From the NCBI GenBank assembly GCA_934755305.1, contig CAKVLD010000008.1:29146-93145 (forward strand): a stretch of DNA of 64,000 nucleotides, given 5' to 3'. The stretch comes from an uncultured Clostridium sp. (GTDB lineage: Bacteria > Bacillota > Clostridia > Clostridiales > Clostridiaceae). The notes beneath the pieces are model-generated. The model saw only the letters and a program-made list of their open reading frames with translations, ran no database searches and was not told where the DNA came from. The position numbers and the translations under genes are program-made. Shown here piece by piece: positions 1-7,992 of this stretch; positions within the stretch are counted from its first letter, which is position 1; each line of letters starts with the position of its first letter.

Positions 1-2
1 CT

Positions 3-98
3 AATCTTGTTGGATATAAGCAGCATAGCAGTTTTTCTGAAATATTCAAACAAATTACTGGTTTTACACCTAATGAATATAAAAAATCAATTCATTAA
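3..98 (+). CDS. AraC-family regulator, C-terminal fragment cut by window edge
   Basis: The frame opening at base 3 reads through the typical second helix-turn-helix of AraC/XylS regulators and stops at 96-98. Visible hallmarks are VGY, a serine-rich FSEIFK turn, then GFTPNEYKK, the classic C-terminal signature. Only the last 31 residues are present, so the sensor domain and target cannot be judged. The family binds DNA and usually activates sugar or stress genes. Confidence 0.8.
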   Translation, partial: NLVGYKQHSSFSEIFKQITGFTPNEYKKSIH

Positions 99-350
99 AA
101 AGGTAGGCGTTTACTTTGGAGTATTTTGAAATGACTTTTTCAAGTTTATTCTTAAATTATTTTCTATATATAAATACTGTTATGTATAATATAATTTCAT
201 ATATTACTTATTTTATCTTTAAATATTCTTTTACTAACTTAAAAATATTCTCATCACAAATCATGCTTTTTTTTGAGTAATTCACCTAAAATCTTATACA
301 TTTTTGTAAATTTATAGTATAATATATGTATATTCTATTTTTGGCATATA

Positions 351-395
351 CAAAACAAGGTGTAGGTCTTCTTTACTGACCTACACCTTGTTTTG
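351..395. terminator. Perfect 18-bp hairpin, ridA terminator
   Basis: Positions 351-368 and 378-395 are perfect reverse complements around a 9-nt loop. The hairpin lies 12 nt past the ridA stop. Its stem ends in T-rich bases in both directions, so it may also stop transcription arriving from the left. There is no long U tract outside the stem. Confidence 0.7.
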
Positions 396-407
396 TTATA
401 AAACTTC

Positions 408-788
408 TTACTCTACTGCAGCAATAGCTTCAATTTCAATAACTGCATCCTTTGGAAGTCTAGCTACTTCTACGCAACTTCTAGCAGGAAGAGATCCTTC
501 AAAATATTCAGCATAAACCTCATTAACTAAAGCAAAATCATCCATATTTTTTATGTAAACCACAGTTTTAACAACATTACTTAAACTGCTACCAGCCTCT
601 TCTAAAATTGCCTTTACATTTTCTATAGATTGTTTTGTAGCTTCTCTTATTTCAGTAGCTAATACTCCTGTTTCTGGATTTATAGGTATTTGCCCAGAAG
701 TAAATATTAAGTTACCTATTCTTTGACCTTGTGAATATGGGCCTATTGCCTCTGGTGCCTTATTAGTTTTTATTATTTCTGCTTTCAT
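408..788 (-). CDS. ridA: RidA family 2-iminobutanoate/2-iminopropanoate deaminase
   Basis: The 126-aa length and whole-chain pattern match the RidA/YjgF/UK114 family, which hydrolyses reactive enamine/imine intermediates released by PLP enzymes. Visible hallmarks are the N-terminal IGPYSQG motif, [13 protein letters not shown], and the C-terminal [15 protein letters not shown] segment with the conserved arginine that binds the substrate carboxylate. A GGGGTG ribosome site lies 7 nt before the ATG. It is monocistronic: a strong hairpin follows and about 200 nt separate it from pncB. It is cytosolic and normally forms trimers. Confidence 0.93.
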   Translation of the reverse strand: MKAEIIKTNKAPEAIGPYSQGQRIGNLIFTSGQIPINPETGVLATEIREATKQSIENVKAILEEAGSSLSNVVKTVVYIKNMDDFALVNEVYAEYFEGSLPARSCVEVARLPKDAVIEIEAIAAVE

Positions 789-865
789 TTAATATCACCC
801 CAAAAATTTATTTTATTTAATTATAATACTACACTATAAAAAATGAAAATCTCTTTAACTTTTCT

Positions 866-960
866 AAAAAATATATTTATCAAATACATAAAAAAATATA
901 TACATCAAACGCATCAAATACATCAAAAAAATATACGCATCAAAAAAACATATATTTTTT
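866..960. repeat. Degenerate tandem repeat around a GATG(T/C)(A/G)TATATTTTTTT unit
   Basis: Read on the minus strand, the bases after the pncB terminator repeat a unit of about 17 nt: GATG, a short TA-rich core, then seven T. Some copies are shortened. The same unit occurs twice after the bceB terminator at 38341-38385. It looks like duplication by slippage at the terminator U tract. No coding potential is seen. Confidence 0.5.
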
Positions 961-971
961 AATGCGTATAT
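931..971 (-). terminator. pncB terminator
   Basis: Arms ATATACGCAT (931-940) and ATGCGTATAT (962-971) pair perfectly. On the minus strand the hairpin is followed by a run of T. It starts about 15 nt after the pncB stop, as expected for a Rho-independent terminator. Confidence 0.75.
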
Positions 972-985
972 TCTTTCCTAAACTC

Positions 986-2449
986 CTACTTATCTCTTAA
1001 TTTCTTAATAAGCTCACTTTTAGTATCCCAAAGCTTTTGAGATAAATCTACATAATAAGTGTGAGGATTCTCAAATCTCTTAATTTCTTCCCAAGCATTA
1101 TCAAGTTGCTCTTTTGCATATTCTCTTATTTCCTCTAAAGATGGACTTTCATAAACAAGCTTACCATCTTCAAATATAGGAACTTGTAACTCCTCTACAT
1201 AGAAGTTCTTTAAAGTTTTCTTTTTCCAAGTATAAACCGGATCAAATATTACATATGGTTCATTTGTATCTATAACTTCATCTGCTAAAGTAATTACATC
1301 TGCTAAAGCCTTATTAGCATCCTTATCATAGAATCTATAAACCTTCTTATATCCCGGATTTGAAACTTTCTCTACATTTTCTGATAGCTTAATTCTTGGA
1401 ACTACTCTTCCTTCTTCATTTTCCATAGCTACAAGCTTATATACTCCTCCAAATACTGGTTCACTCTTTGAAGTTATAAGTCTTTCACCTACTCCAAAAG
1501 TATCAAGCTTAGCTCCTTGTAATAATAAAGATAATATTGTATATTCATCTAAAGAGTTAGAAGCTATTATCTTACAATCATCTAATCCTTCTGCATCAAG
1601 CATCTCTCTAGCCTTAATTGAAAGATAAGCCATATCTCCACTATCTAATCTTACACCCTTAAGTCTCTTACCCATTGGTTCTAATACTTCTTTTGCTACT
1701 CTTATAGCATTTGGAATACCTGATTCTAATACAGAATAAGTATCTACTAACAATATACAATTATCTGGATAAAATTCTGCATATTTCTTGAAAGCTTCAT
1801 ATTCATCTTCATAGAATTGAATCCATGAATGAGCCATAGTTCCTGATACAGGGATACCTAACTCTTCTCCAACTATAGTAGTAGCAGTACCATGAGCTCC
1901 TCCAATGTAAGCTGCTCTTGCTCCATTAATAGCCGCATCATATCCTTGTGCTCTTCTTGCTCCAAACTCTAAAACTGTTCTTCCATCTGCTGCTCTACAT
2001 ATTCTACTAGTTTTTGTAGCTATTAATGATTGATGATTAATTGTAAGAAGAATCATAGTTTCTAAAAGTTGAGCTTCTATTACAGGTGCTTTAACTGTTA
2101 TAACTGGCTCATTTGGAAACATTAAAGTTCCTTCTTTCATGGCATATATAGAACCTGTAAATTTAAAGTTTTCTAAATAACTTAAAAACTCTTCACTAAA
2201 GCAATCTAAACTTCTTAAATAATCTATATCTCCTTTATCAAATTTTAAACTTTCAACATATTCTATTACCTGCTCAAGTCCTGCCATTATTGCATAACCA
2301 CCTTTTTCAGGTACCTTTCTAAAAAACATATCAAAGTAAACTATTCTATCCTTTGCTCCATCTAAAAGATATCCATTACTCATAGTTAACTCATAAAAGT
2401 CCATTAACATACTCATATTTCTACTATTTCTTAAATCTATATTACTCAT
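986..2449 (-). CDS. pncB: Nicotinate phosphoribosyltransferase
   Basis: This enzyme joins nicotinic acid to PRPP to make nicotinate mononucleotide, the rate-setting step of NAD salvage (Preiss-Handler route). The 487-aa length fits the family. Motifs visible are FGARRAQG near residues 162-169, GTMAHSW near 203-209 with the autophosphorylated histidine, and RLDSGD in the phosphate-binding part. The start has AGGGTGG 4 nt upstream. The gene has its own promoter at 2544-2572, whose -35 box is covered by a palindrome also found before the nrtR-like gene. It therefore probably answers to that regulator together with pncA. Confidence 0.95.
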   Translation of the reverse strand: MSNIDLRNSRNMSMLMDFYELTMSNGYLLDGAKDRIVYFDMFFRKVPEKGGYAIMAGLEQVIEYVESLKFDKGDIDYLRSLDCFSEEFLSYLENFKFTGSIYAMKEGTLMFPNEPVITVKAPVIEAQLLETMILLTINHQSLIATKTSRICRAADGRTVLEFGARRAQGYDAAINGARAAYIGGAHGTATTIVGEELGIPVSGTMAHSWIQFYEDEYEAFKKYAEFYPDNCILLVDTYSVLESGIPNAIRVAKEVLEPMGKRLKGVRLDSGDMAYLSIKAREMLDAEGLDDCKIIASNSLDEYTILSLLLQGAKLDTFGVGERLITSKSEPVFGGVYKLVAMENEEGRVVPRIKLSENVEKVSNPGYKKVYRFYDKDANKALADVITLADEVIDTNEPYVIFDPVYTWKKKTLKNFYVEELQVPIFEDGKLVYESPSLEEIREYAKEQLDNAWEEIKRFENPHTYYVDLSQKLWDTKSELIKKLRDK

Positions 2450-2543
2450 ATATCCACCCTAGCTTTTAAATACTTATTCATATTTAAAATCCTTTCTTAT
2501 ATATATTTTTTATAATTTCTTTTTATATAATTCATTTATTATT

Positions 2544-2582
2544 TATATAATTAATTTATTATTTATAATCAAAATGATTATA
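2544..2582 (-). promoter_or_regulatory. pncB promoter with overlapping 19-bp palindromic operator
   Basis: On the minus strand a sigma-A type promoter reads TTGATT (2567-2572), a 17-nt spacer, and TATATA (2544-2549). The -35 box is embedded in the palindrome TATAATCA-AAA-TGATTATA at 2564-2582, whose 8-bp arms are perfect. An operator with identical arms (centre AAT) lies at 4163-4181. A protein bound here would block RNA polymerase. Assigning it to the adjacent NrtR-like regulator is inference from position and sharing. Confidence 0.7.
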
Positions 2583-2591
2583 AGTACTCTT

Positions 2592-2617
2592 AAAAAAATA
2601 CCCTAGAGTATTTTTTT
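2592..2617 (-). terminator. pncA terminator
   Basis: Arms AAAAAAATAC (2592-2601) and GTATTTTTTT (2608-2617) pair perfectly with a 6-nt loop. The loop contains the pncA stop codon, and on the minus strand the right-hand part is a T run. It separates the nrtR-pncA unit from the pncB promoter. Confidence 0.65.
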
Positions 2618-3238
2618 TACAACACTTATTCCATTACTTTTTAATTTATAGAAAGTAATTAAGTTCATAAGCTCTGCATTATGATTTCCTAGCTCATATG
2701 TTTCTGTTGCATTCATAGGAACTATTATTTCCTTATCCATATTCTTTTCATTAAAATAAGTTTTTAATGTTATAACAAAAGTTTCTACACAAATATTACT
2801 GCATACTCCTGTTACTATAAAGTTTTCTATTTCACTATTCTCTTCAAGCCATAGTTTAAAGTCAGGTGCATGAAATCCATTTATACTATTCTTTCTAATA
2901 ACTGAAGTATTACTATCTACCTTATCCTTTAATTCTTCTATAAGCTCTTCCTCTACAGTGCCTTTTAAACAATGTGCAGGATAAGATTTAAATTCTACTG
3001 AGTCTTCTGTATGACTATCTATGAAAAATACTTTTTTACAATCCTTTAATTTCTCATTTAATTTTAATATAGGTTCTATAGTCTTTTCTACTCTATCTGA
3101 TGCTAATGGTCCTACATTGTAAAACCCTCTTACCATATCAACTACTACAAATGCTGTCTTTGATTTATCTAAAGATTCTAAATTGAAGCTTTCTAATGAT
3201 TCTATTTCTTCTTTTATTCCTTTTAATGCTTCAAACAT
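2603..3238 (-). CDS. pncA: Nicotinamidase (isochorismatase-like hydrolase)
   Basis: It deamidates nicotinamide to nicotinic acid, which PncB then uses. Numbered from the ATG at 3238, the catalytic triad is visible as Asp34 (VVVDMVRGF), Lys116 (VIRKNS) and Cys150 (GVCSNICVETF). The likely metal ligands are Asp74, His76 and His89. A longer GTG-start version (3247) exists, but that GTG lies inside the AGAGGTG ribosome site; the ATG sits 6 nt after it and is preferred. The gene follows the nrtR-like gene after 12 nt, so they form one operon. Confidence 0.92.
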   Translation of the reverse strand: MFEALKGIKEEIESLESFNLESLDKSKTAFVVVDMVRGFYNVGPLASDRVEKTIEPILKLNEKLKDCKKVFFIDSHTEDSVEFKSYPAHCLKGTVEEELIEELKDKVDSNTSVIRKNSINGFHAPDFKLWLEENSEIENFIVTGVCSNICVETFVITLKTYFNEKNMDKEIIVPMNATETYELGNHNAELMNLITFYKLKSNGISVVKKIL

Positions 3239-3250
3239 AAAATTCACCTC

Positions 3251-4147
3251 TTAAATATTATTAATTTCATCTACTATATAAGCTTTATTTAACTTGTATA
3301 ATGAAGATGGTCTATACGCTCTATTACTTCTTACCATTTCTGTTTTTGTTACCATTGGAGTAACCCATCTTCTAAAATTTTGTTTAGTAAGCTTTCTTCC
3401 AAGTAGTAATTCATATACTTGTTGAAGTTCTGTAAGAGTAAAACATTCTGGTAATAAACTAAAGGCTATTGGTGTGTATTGAACTTTATTTCTCATTCTT
3501 TCTAAAGAATAATTAAGTATTTTTATATGGTCAAAGGCTATACCTCTTTCACCTTTTATTAAATTTATCTTATAATTAGACTTTTTGCTAAAACCTTCTA
3601 CTATAATCTCTTCAATAACTTCATAAACTATTGAAATACCTTTTTCTTTATTTTCTAAAGTTATTTCATATTTTCTTATAAGTTCATCTTTTTCTATAAG
3701 ATTTTTACTTATTTCAAACCAAGCTACATCTTCTGCATCATCTCCAGCTTTTGCATTAAGATTATTCTTATTCACTAATGCCATATATGATGTTGATATA
3801 ACTCTCATACGTGGATCTCTATTTACATCTCCCCATGTATATAGTTGTTCTAAGTAAACATTATCTATATTAGTTTCCTCTTTTAATTCTCTATAAACTG
3901 CTGATTCTATATTTTCATCAATATCTACAAAACCACCTGGTATTGCCCAGCATCCCATAAAAGGATGATTATTTCTTTTTATTAATAATACTTTTAGTTT
4001 TTTCTTCGGAACTTTTTTAAGATCCTCTTCCTCTTCATCGTCTAAAGTAAATAAAACCATATCTACTGTAACTGAAGGTCTTTCATAATCCCCTGGTTTA
4101 TAATTTTTTAAGAATTCTTCTTCTGTTAATCCATCCTTGTTTATCAT
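3251..4147 (-). CDS. NrtR-like Nudix-domain transcriptional regulator of NAD metabolism
   Basis: The 298-aa protein has an N-terminal Nudix domain and a C-terminal winged-helix part (about residues 210-298). The Nudix box is nearly intact at residues 72-94: GFVDIDE, then RELKEE; the usual Gly before the last hydrophobic position is Asn. NrtR proteins are known to sense ADP-ribose through the Nudix fold and repress NAD-synthesis genes. The tail with LGRKLTKQNFRRW resembles the DNA-binding part. The ATG at 4147 has GGGGAG 8 nt upstream; an upstream TTG (4171) has no ribosome site and lies in the operator. It is co-transcribed with pncA. A pure ADP-ribose hydrolase is the alternative. Confidence 0.85.
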   Translation of the reverse strand: MINKDGLTEEEFLKNYKPGDYERPSVTVDMVLFTLDDEEEEDLKKVPKKKLKVLLIKRNNHPFMGCWAIPGGFVDIDENIESAVYRELKEETNIDNVYLEQLYTWGDVNRDPRMRVISTSYMALVNKNNLNAKAGDDAEDVAWFEISKNLIEKDELIRKYEITLENKEKGISIVYEVIEEIIVEGFSKKSNYKINLIKGERGIAFDHIKILNYSLERMRNKVQYTPIAFSLLPECFTLTELQQVYELLLGRKLTKQNFRRWVTPMVTKTEMVRSNRAYRPSSLYKLNKAYIVDEINNI

Positions 4148-4162
4148 CTTTTTATCTCCCCT

Positions 4163-4225
4163 TATAATCAAATTGATTATATGTATCTTTACAATTATTA
4201 TATGCCTATTTCGTCAAGAATTCAA
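4163..4225 (-). promoter_or_regulatory. nrtR-pncA promoter with downstream 19-bp palindromic operator
   Basis: On the minus strand TTGAAT (4220-4225), a 17-nt spacer and TATAAT (4197-4202) make a near-consensus sigma-A promoter just past the methyltransferase stop. The palindrome TATAATCA-AAT-TGATTATA (4163-4181) begins about 15 nt after the -10 box, at or just after the expected transcription start. It ends just before the ribosome site. Its arms are identical to the pncB operator, which supports autoregulation. Confidence 0.72.
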
Positions 4226-4230
4226 CCATT

Positions 4231-4848
4231 TTATAAATAAATTTCCATAATCCATGTAAAATTAATTATATGATTAGATTTAACTTTTACATTTAAGTTA
4301 TTAAGATAAGATTCTAACTTCTCTACATTAGAATAATATTTTCTATTGATAGCTTCCCAAAGCTCTAATCTATTTTCACTTTTAAATTTATTTTTATATT
4401 TTTCCCTTTCACCTTCATCTTTAAACATAAAATCAACAATAATTATTTTACCTTTTGATTTTAAATAATCCATCATATTTTTTATAGCTATCTTTTTTTC
4501 ATTATCATTTAAACCATGAAAAGCAAAGGTTGTAACTACTATATCAGCATAATTTTTATCTATAGGTTCATCTAAAAAGCTTCCTAACCTTACATTCATA
4601 TTCTTATATTTATTTTTTACATACTCTAACATTTCTTCATTTTTATCTATACCTATAACATTAATCTTATCTGATATTGGTCCACATAAATTCCCTGTTC
4701 CACAACCTATATCAATAATTGTATACGGATTACTTTCTAAAATATATTTTCTAACATCATGTAAAATCTCTTCATACTTTTCAAAAAGACCTAATTCATC
4801 ATCTTTTCTTTCCTTTACCATCTTGTTATACTTTATAGCTCTATTCAC
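4231..4848 (-). CDS. Class I SAM-dependent methyltransferase, substrate unknown
   Basis: Motif I of class I methyltransferases is clear (IIDIGCGTGN around residues 45-54). The acidic residue that holds the ribose follows in VIGIDKNEEML, and motif IV-like VVTTFAFHGL comes later. The chain is 205 aa, a compact single-domain size. The start is GTG with GGAGGAG 5 nt upstream. The substrate cannot be told; relatives act on small molecules or tRNA. It ends just upstream of the nrtR promoter and starts 19 nt after the preceding small gene, so it is probably the last gene of the nucleotidyltransferase operon. Confidence 0.82.
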   Translation of the reverse strand: MNRAIKYNKMVKERKDDELGLFEKYEEILHDVRKYILESNPYTIIDIGCGTGNLCGPISDKINVIGIDKNEEMLEYVKNKYKNMNVRLGSFLDEPIDKNYADIVVTTFAFHGLNDNEKKIAIKNMMDYLKSKGKIIIVDFMFKDEGEREKYKNKFKSENRLELWEAINRKYYSNVEKLESYLNNLNVKVKSNHIINFTWIMEIYL

Positions 4849-4866
4849 TCTAACTCCTCCACTCTT

Positions 4867-5043
4867 CTATTCCGTATATTTTAGTATAACCTTATCTTTA
4901 CTTTGCTCTAAAAATATACTTAATGTAGCTATATTACTTTTTTTATATTCACTAATTGATTCCTTTAAATCTTCTAAATTATCATATGCACTTTGATATT
5001 TTTCTAAAAATTTTTCTTTTTTATATCTATAATAAGGACTCAT
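4867..5043 (-). CDS. Small helical protein overlapping the nucleotidyltransferase gene
   Basis: The 58-aa product starts at the ATG at 5043 (MSPYYRYKKE), with GGAGGT 7 nt upstream. An upstream in-frame start exists but lacks a ribosome site. It overlaps the end of the nucleotidyltransferase gene by 17 nt, so translation is probably coupled. The chain is charged and mostly helical (EKYQSAYDNLEDLKESI), with no membrane segment. No family was recognised. It is shorter than known HEPN partners of minimal nucleotidyltransferases, but position and coupling suggest a partner role. Confidence 0.65.
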   Translation of the reverse strand: MSPYYRYKKEKFLEKYQSAYDNLEDLKESISEYKKSNIATLSIFLEQSKDKVILKYTE

Positions 5044-5458
5044 CAACAATACCTCCAAAATAACTATATTGCTCGTCAATTCTTAAAATTCTTTCTAACT
5101 TTTCATTATTTCTAATTGCCTTTAAAACATAATGATTAAAATCATACCATCTTTCCTCATTTAAAATATATTGTTTATCAGAGTCTATTGCAATTCTAGC
5201 AAACTTATTTCCAAAATCATTAAATAATACAAAAGTCAGATGAATATTATCATATTTATAAAACTTAATAGCAATTTCTCTTAATTTTTCTTCTATATTA
5301 AATGTATCTAAAAAAGTAACACTTGGTGAAGTAACAACTAACAAGTCAATATCACTTCTTCCTTCTATCCAGTACTCTGTACCATAGCTTCCAAATTCAC
5401 ATATAGCAATAACTTCATTAATTTTTTTTATATTTTCAATAAACTTTTCCTTGTTCAT
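5027..5458 (-). CDS. Minimal nucleotidyltransferase (MNT/ANT-like)
   Basis: The 143-aa protein carries the polymerase-beta-type nucleotidyltransferase signature: Gly23-Ser24 followed by RSDIDLLV, with the two metal-binding aspartates at 36 and 38. It has only the catalytic domain plus a short helical tail. Such proteins transfer AMP or another nucleotide to a protein or small molecule. Some act as the antidote in MNT-HEPN toxin-antitoxin pairs; others resemble aminoglycoside nucleotidyltransferases. The gene leads an operon with the overlapping 58-aa gene and the methyltransferase. Confidence 0.8.
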   Translation of the reverse strand: MNKEKFIENIKKINEVIAICEFGSYGTEYWIEGRSDIDLLVVTSPSVTFLDTFNIEEKLREIAIKFYKYDNIHLTFVLFNDFGNKFARIAIDSDKQYILNEERWYDFNHYVLKAIRNNEKLERILRIDEQYSYFGGIVDESLL

Positions 5459-5591
5459 AAAAAACTCCTTAATTTCTATGTCTGTAAAAACATCTTAGCT
5501 ATATTATAGACTACAAATTATTATTTTAATACTAATTCATTACTCAGTATAATAATTTTTATTTAAAAAAATTTTAACCATGCATTTACAT

Positions 5592-5620
5592 TTGAAACCT
5601 TACTTTCTTTTTTATATATG
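5592..5620 (+). promoter_or_regulatory. Candidate promoter of the DUF1906 gene
   Basis: TTGAAA (5592-5597), a 17-nt spacer and TATATG (5615-5620) give an acceptable sigma-A promoter 33 nt before the start codon. The overlapping TTTACA at 5585-5590 followed by a pyrimidine-rich stretch is also reminiscent of promoters read by TcdR/UviA-type sigma factors. That alternative is only suggestive. Confidence 0.4.
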
Positions 5621-5652
5621 AAATTTAACAAAGCACAAAAGGGGTGATTATA

Positions 5653-7854
5653 ATGGATCAAGCAGTATTAAAAACACAAAAATGGCTAAATACTACTTAC
5701 AAAAACAATTCACATTATTCAAAAATAGCAGAAGATGGAGTTACTGGATGGGGTACCATGAAAGCTTTAGTAACAGCTCTTCAAATTGAAATAGGTGTAT
5801 CTTCTCCAGATGGAAGTTTCGGTCCAGCAACTGCCGAAGCTTTTAATAACATGTCTAAAGGTTGCACTAATAAAAATTTAGTATATATCTTACAAGGAGG
5901 TTTATATTGTAAGGGATATAACCCTGGAGGATTTACAGGAACTTTTGGAGATAATACCACAACTGCTGTAAAAAAACTTCAAACAGATGCAGGTTTATCT
6001 AACAATGATGGCGTTGTTACTGCTCTATTAATGAAAGCTATATTATCTATGGATGCTTTCACTTTATTAACTTATGGTTCTTATAACGGAGACTCAAAAA
6101 TCAGAACAATTCAACAAAATTTAAATAGAGATTATTCTTCAAATAAATACTTTGCTGCAGATATAGGACTAGTTCCTTGTGATGGTATCTACGGAAAATC
6201 TACTAATAAAGCTTTACTATATGCTTTACAAATAGAAGAAGGAATTGCAGAGCCAAATGGAGTTTTTGGACCTTCTACAAAAAAACTTTGTCCAGTTCTA
6301 TCTCAAGGAAGTACTAAGAAAAAATTTGTTTATTTATTACAATATGCTTTATACTGTAACGGATATGATCCTAATGGATTTGACGGTGGATTTGGAGCTG
6401 GTGTGAAAAAAGCAGTATCTGATTTCCAAAGCTTCTGTAAATTAGATGCTGATGGTGTAGCAGGATTAAAAACATGGGCGTCATTACTAGTAAGTACTGG
6501 TGATTCTTCTAGAGCCGGAACAGCTTGTGACTGTGCAACAACATTAACAGCTTCTAAAGCTAGTATTCTAGTACAACGTGGTTATAAATATGTTGGTAGA
6601 TACTTAACTGGTAAATTCGCTATGAAACCATCCGAATTAGAAATTATTTACAACTCAGGATTGAAGGTATTCCCTATATTTGAAGTTGGAGGATATAAGT
6701 TATCATACTTTAATAATGCTCAAGGTATTCAAGATGCTAATGATGCTGCATTGGCTGCTGAACTTTTAGGCTTTAAACATGGTACAATAATATACTATAC
6801 TGTAGATTTTGATGCTGTTGATGATAATGTAACTAATGCAATAATTCCTTACTTTGAAGGTGTTAATCAAAGGCTTGCATCACTTGGTAACCCATATAAA
6901 GTTGGTATATATGCTCCTAGAAATGTATGTTCAAGAGTAGCTGGAAAAGGTCTTTCTTGTAGTAGCTTTGTTTGTGATATGTCTACTGGCTTCAGTGGAA
7001 ATCTTGGATATCCTTTACCTAAGGACTGGACTTTTGATCAAATTTCAACTATTACTGTTGGTGATGGAGATTCTGCAATACAAATAGATAATAATATTTA
7101 TTCTGATAGAAACTATTCTTTACCTATTAATTCATATGATTGGAAACAAGATGCTCTAAACCGTGGATGGGGTCCAATCTCTGAACCTGAATACTATAAC
7201 AAAATATTAAGCGTTACTTCTTCAAGTATTAGCGACTCAATTACAACTTACTTAAAGAGTAATCCACTAAAAGATTTCTACGGAATTCCAGGAACAGACT
7301 TTGTAGCATTTTCTAATGCAATAGTTAATAATGAAGTTTATTCAGTAACTTTTGGTAATGTAAAATACGATACTACTAAACCAGGATTTTTAAGAAAGTA
7401 CAACTATGATAGTAAAGGAACTATTCATCTAGAAAACGAATTAAAACTTAAATCTATAGATACTATTGGTAACAGATTTACTAAGGGCTTAAAACCTAGC
7501 CTTAAAGTTAAACTTTTAGCTGATATTGATTCTGCTTTCATGGCATTAGGATTTACTTTAGGCACATACTCAGATATGGTTGCTCTTGCAGAAAAAGGTG
7601 AAATCAAGTCAAACTCAGAATTTGCAGCAGCACTAGCTGCTGCTGTAGTACAAAATGGTCTATTTACTTATTTTAGTGCTGTTGTATGTGGAGTAATAAC
7701 TCAAACAATCGGCCCAGAATTCCCAATTTTAGGAGCTATAGTAGGTGCAGCCTTTGGAGCAACTGCCGGACACATCTTATCTGCTTTTGCTGGTAATGAC
7801 TTAGAAATACAACTTAAAAATGTACTTGAATGGTTATTTGATGAACTATTCTAA
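5653..7854 (+). CDS. Peptidoglycan-binding repeat / DUF1906 glycosidase-like protein with glycine-zipper C-terminus
   Basis: Numbered from the ATG at 5653 (AAGGGGTG 6 nt upstream; an earlier GTG lies inside that site), the protein has 733 aa. Residues 1-285 hold about four peptidoglycan-binding-like repeats with GxFGPxT and DGVxGxxT cores. Residues 290-490 match the DUF1906 (Rv2525c-like, GH25-related TIM barrel) fold, with YYTVDFDA placing Asp385/Asp387 at the expected active site. Residues 500-733 are unassigned. The end is hydrophobic (655-712) with a perfect GxxxGxxxGxxxG zipper at 694-706. There is no signal peptide, so release by lysis or a special route is likely. It is probably a cell-wall-targeted lytic or membrane-active toxin. 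Confidence 0.75.
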   Translation: MDQAVLKTQKWLNTTYKNNSHYSKIAEDGVTGWGTMKALVTALQIEIGVSSPDGSFGPATAEAFNNMSKGCTNKNLVYILQGGLYCKGYNPGGFTGTFGDNTTTAVKKLQTDAGLSNNDGVVTALLMKAILSMDAFTLLTYGSYNGDSKIRTIQQNLNRDYSSNKYFAADIGLVPCDGIYGKSTNKALLYALQIEEGIAEPNGVFGPSTKKLCPVLSQGSTKKKFVYLLQYALYCNGYDPNGFDGGFGAGVKKAVSDFQSFCKLDADGVAGLKTWASLLVSTGDSSRAGTACDCATTLTASKASILVQRGYKYVGRYLTGKFAMKPSELEIIYNSGLKVFPIFEVGGYKLSYFNNAQGIQDANDAALAAELLGFKHGTIIYYTVDFDAVDDNVTNAIIPYFEGVNQRLASLGNPYKVGIYAPRNVCSRVAGKGLSCSSFVCDMSTGFSGNLGYPLPKDWTFDQISTITVGDGDSAIQIDNNIYSDRNYSLPINSYDWKQDALNRGWGPISEPEYYNKILSVTSSSISDSITTYLKSNPLKDFYGIPGTDFVAFSNAIVNNEVYSVTFGNVKYDTTKPGFLRKYNYDSKGTIHLENELKLKSIDTIGNRFTKGLKPSLKVKLLADIDSAFMALGFTLGTYSDMVALAEKGEIKSNSEFAAALAAAVVQNGLFTYFSAVVCGVITQTIGPEFPILGAIVGAAFGATAGHILSAFAGNDLEIQLKNVLEWLFDELF

Positions 7855-7917
7855 ATAATAAAAAATAAAATGATACCTATATCAAAGACACAATAAAAAA
7901 GGGACTATAAATTTGAT

Positions 7918-7956
7918 AAAAGATGATTTCTAAATTTTTTAGAAGTCATCTTTTTT
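7918..7956 (+). terminator. Terminator after the DUF1906 gene
   Basis: Arms 7918-7931 and 7941-7954 pair with a single G-T wobble and run into T residues on the plus strand. The terminator lies between the two convergent genes and could serve both. Confidence 0.75.
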
Positions 7957-7992
7957 ATTGTCCTATCTATAGGTATAATTTTAAAACTTCTC

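Noticed and set aside
866..960. Short regular repeats that could suggest a CRISPR-like array
   Set aside because: Units are about 17 nt, vary in length, have no spacers of fixed size and no cas genes nearby; they sit at a terminator and fit slippage repeats.
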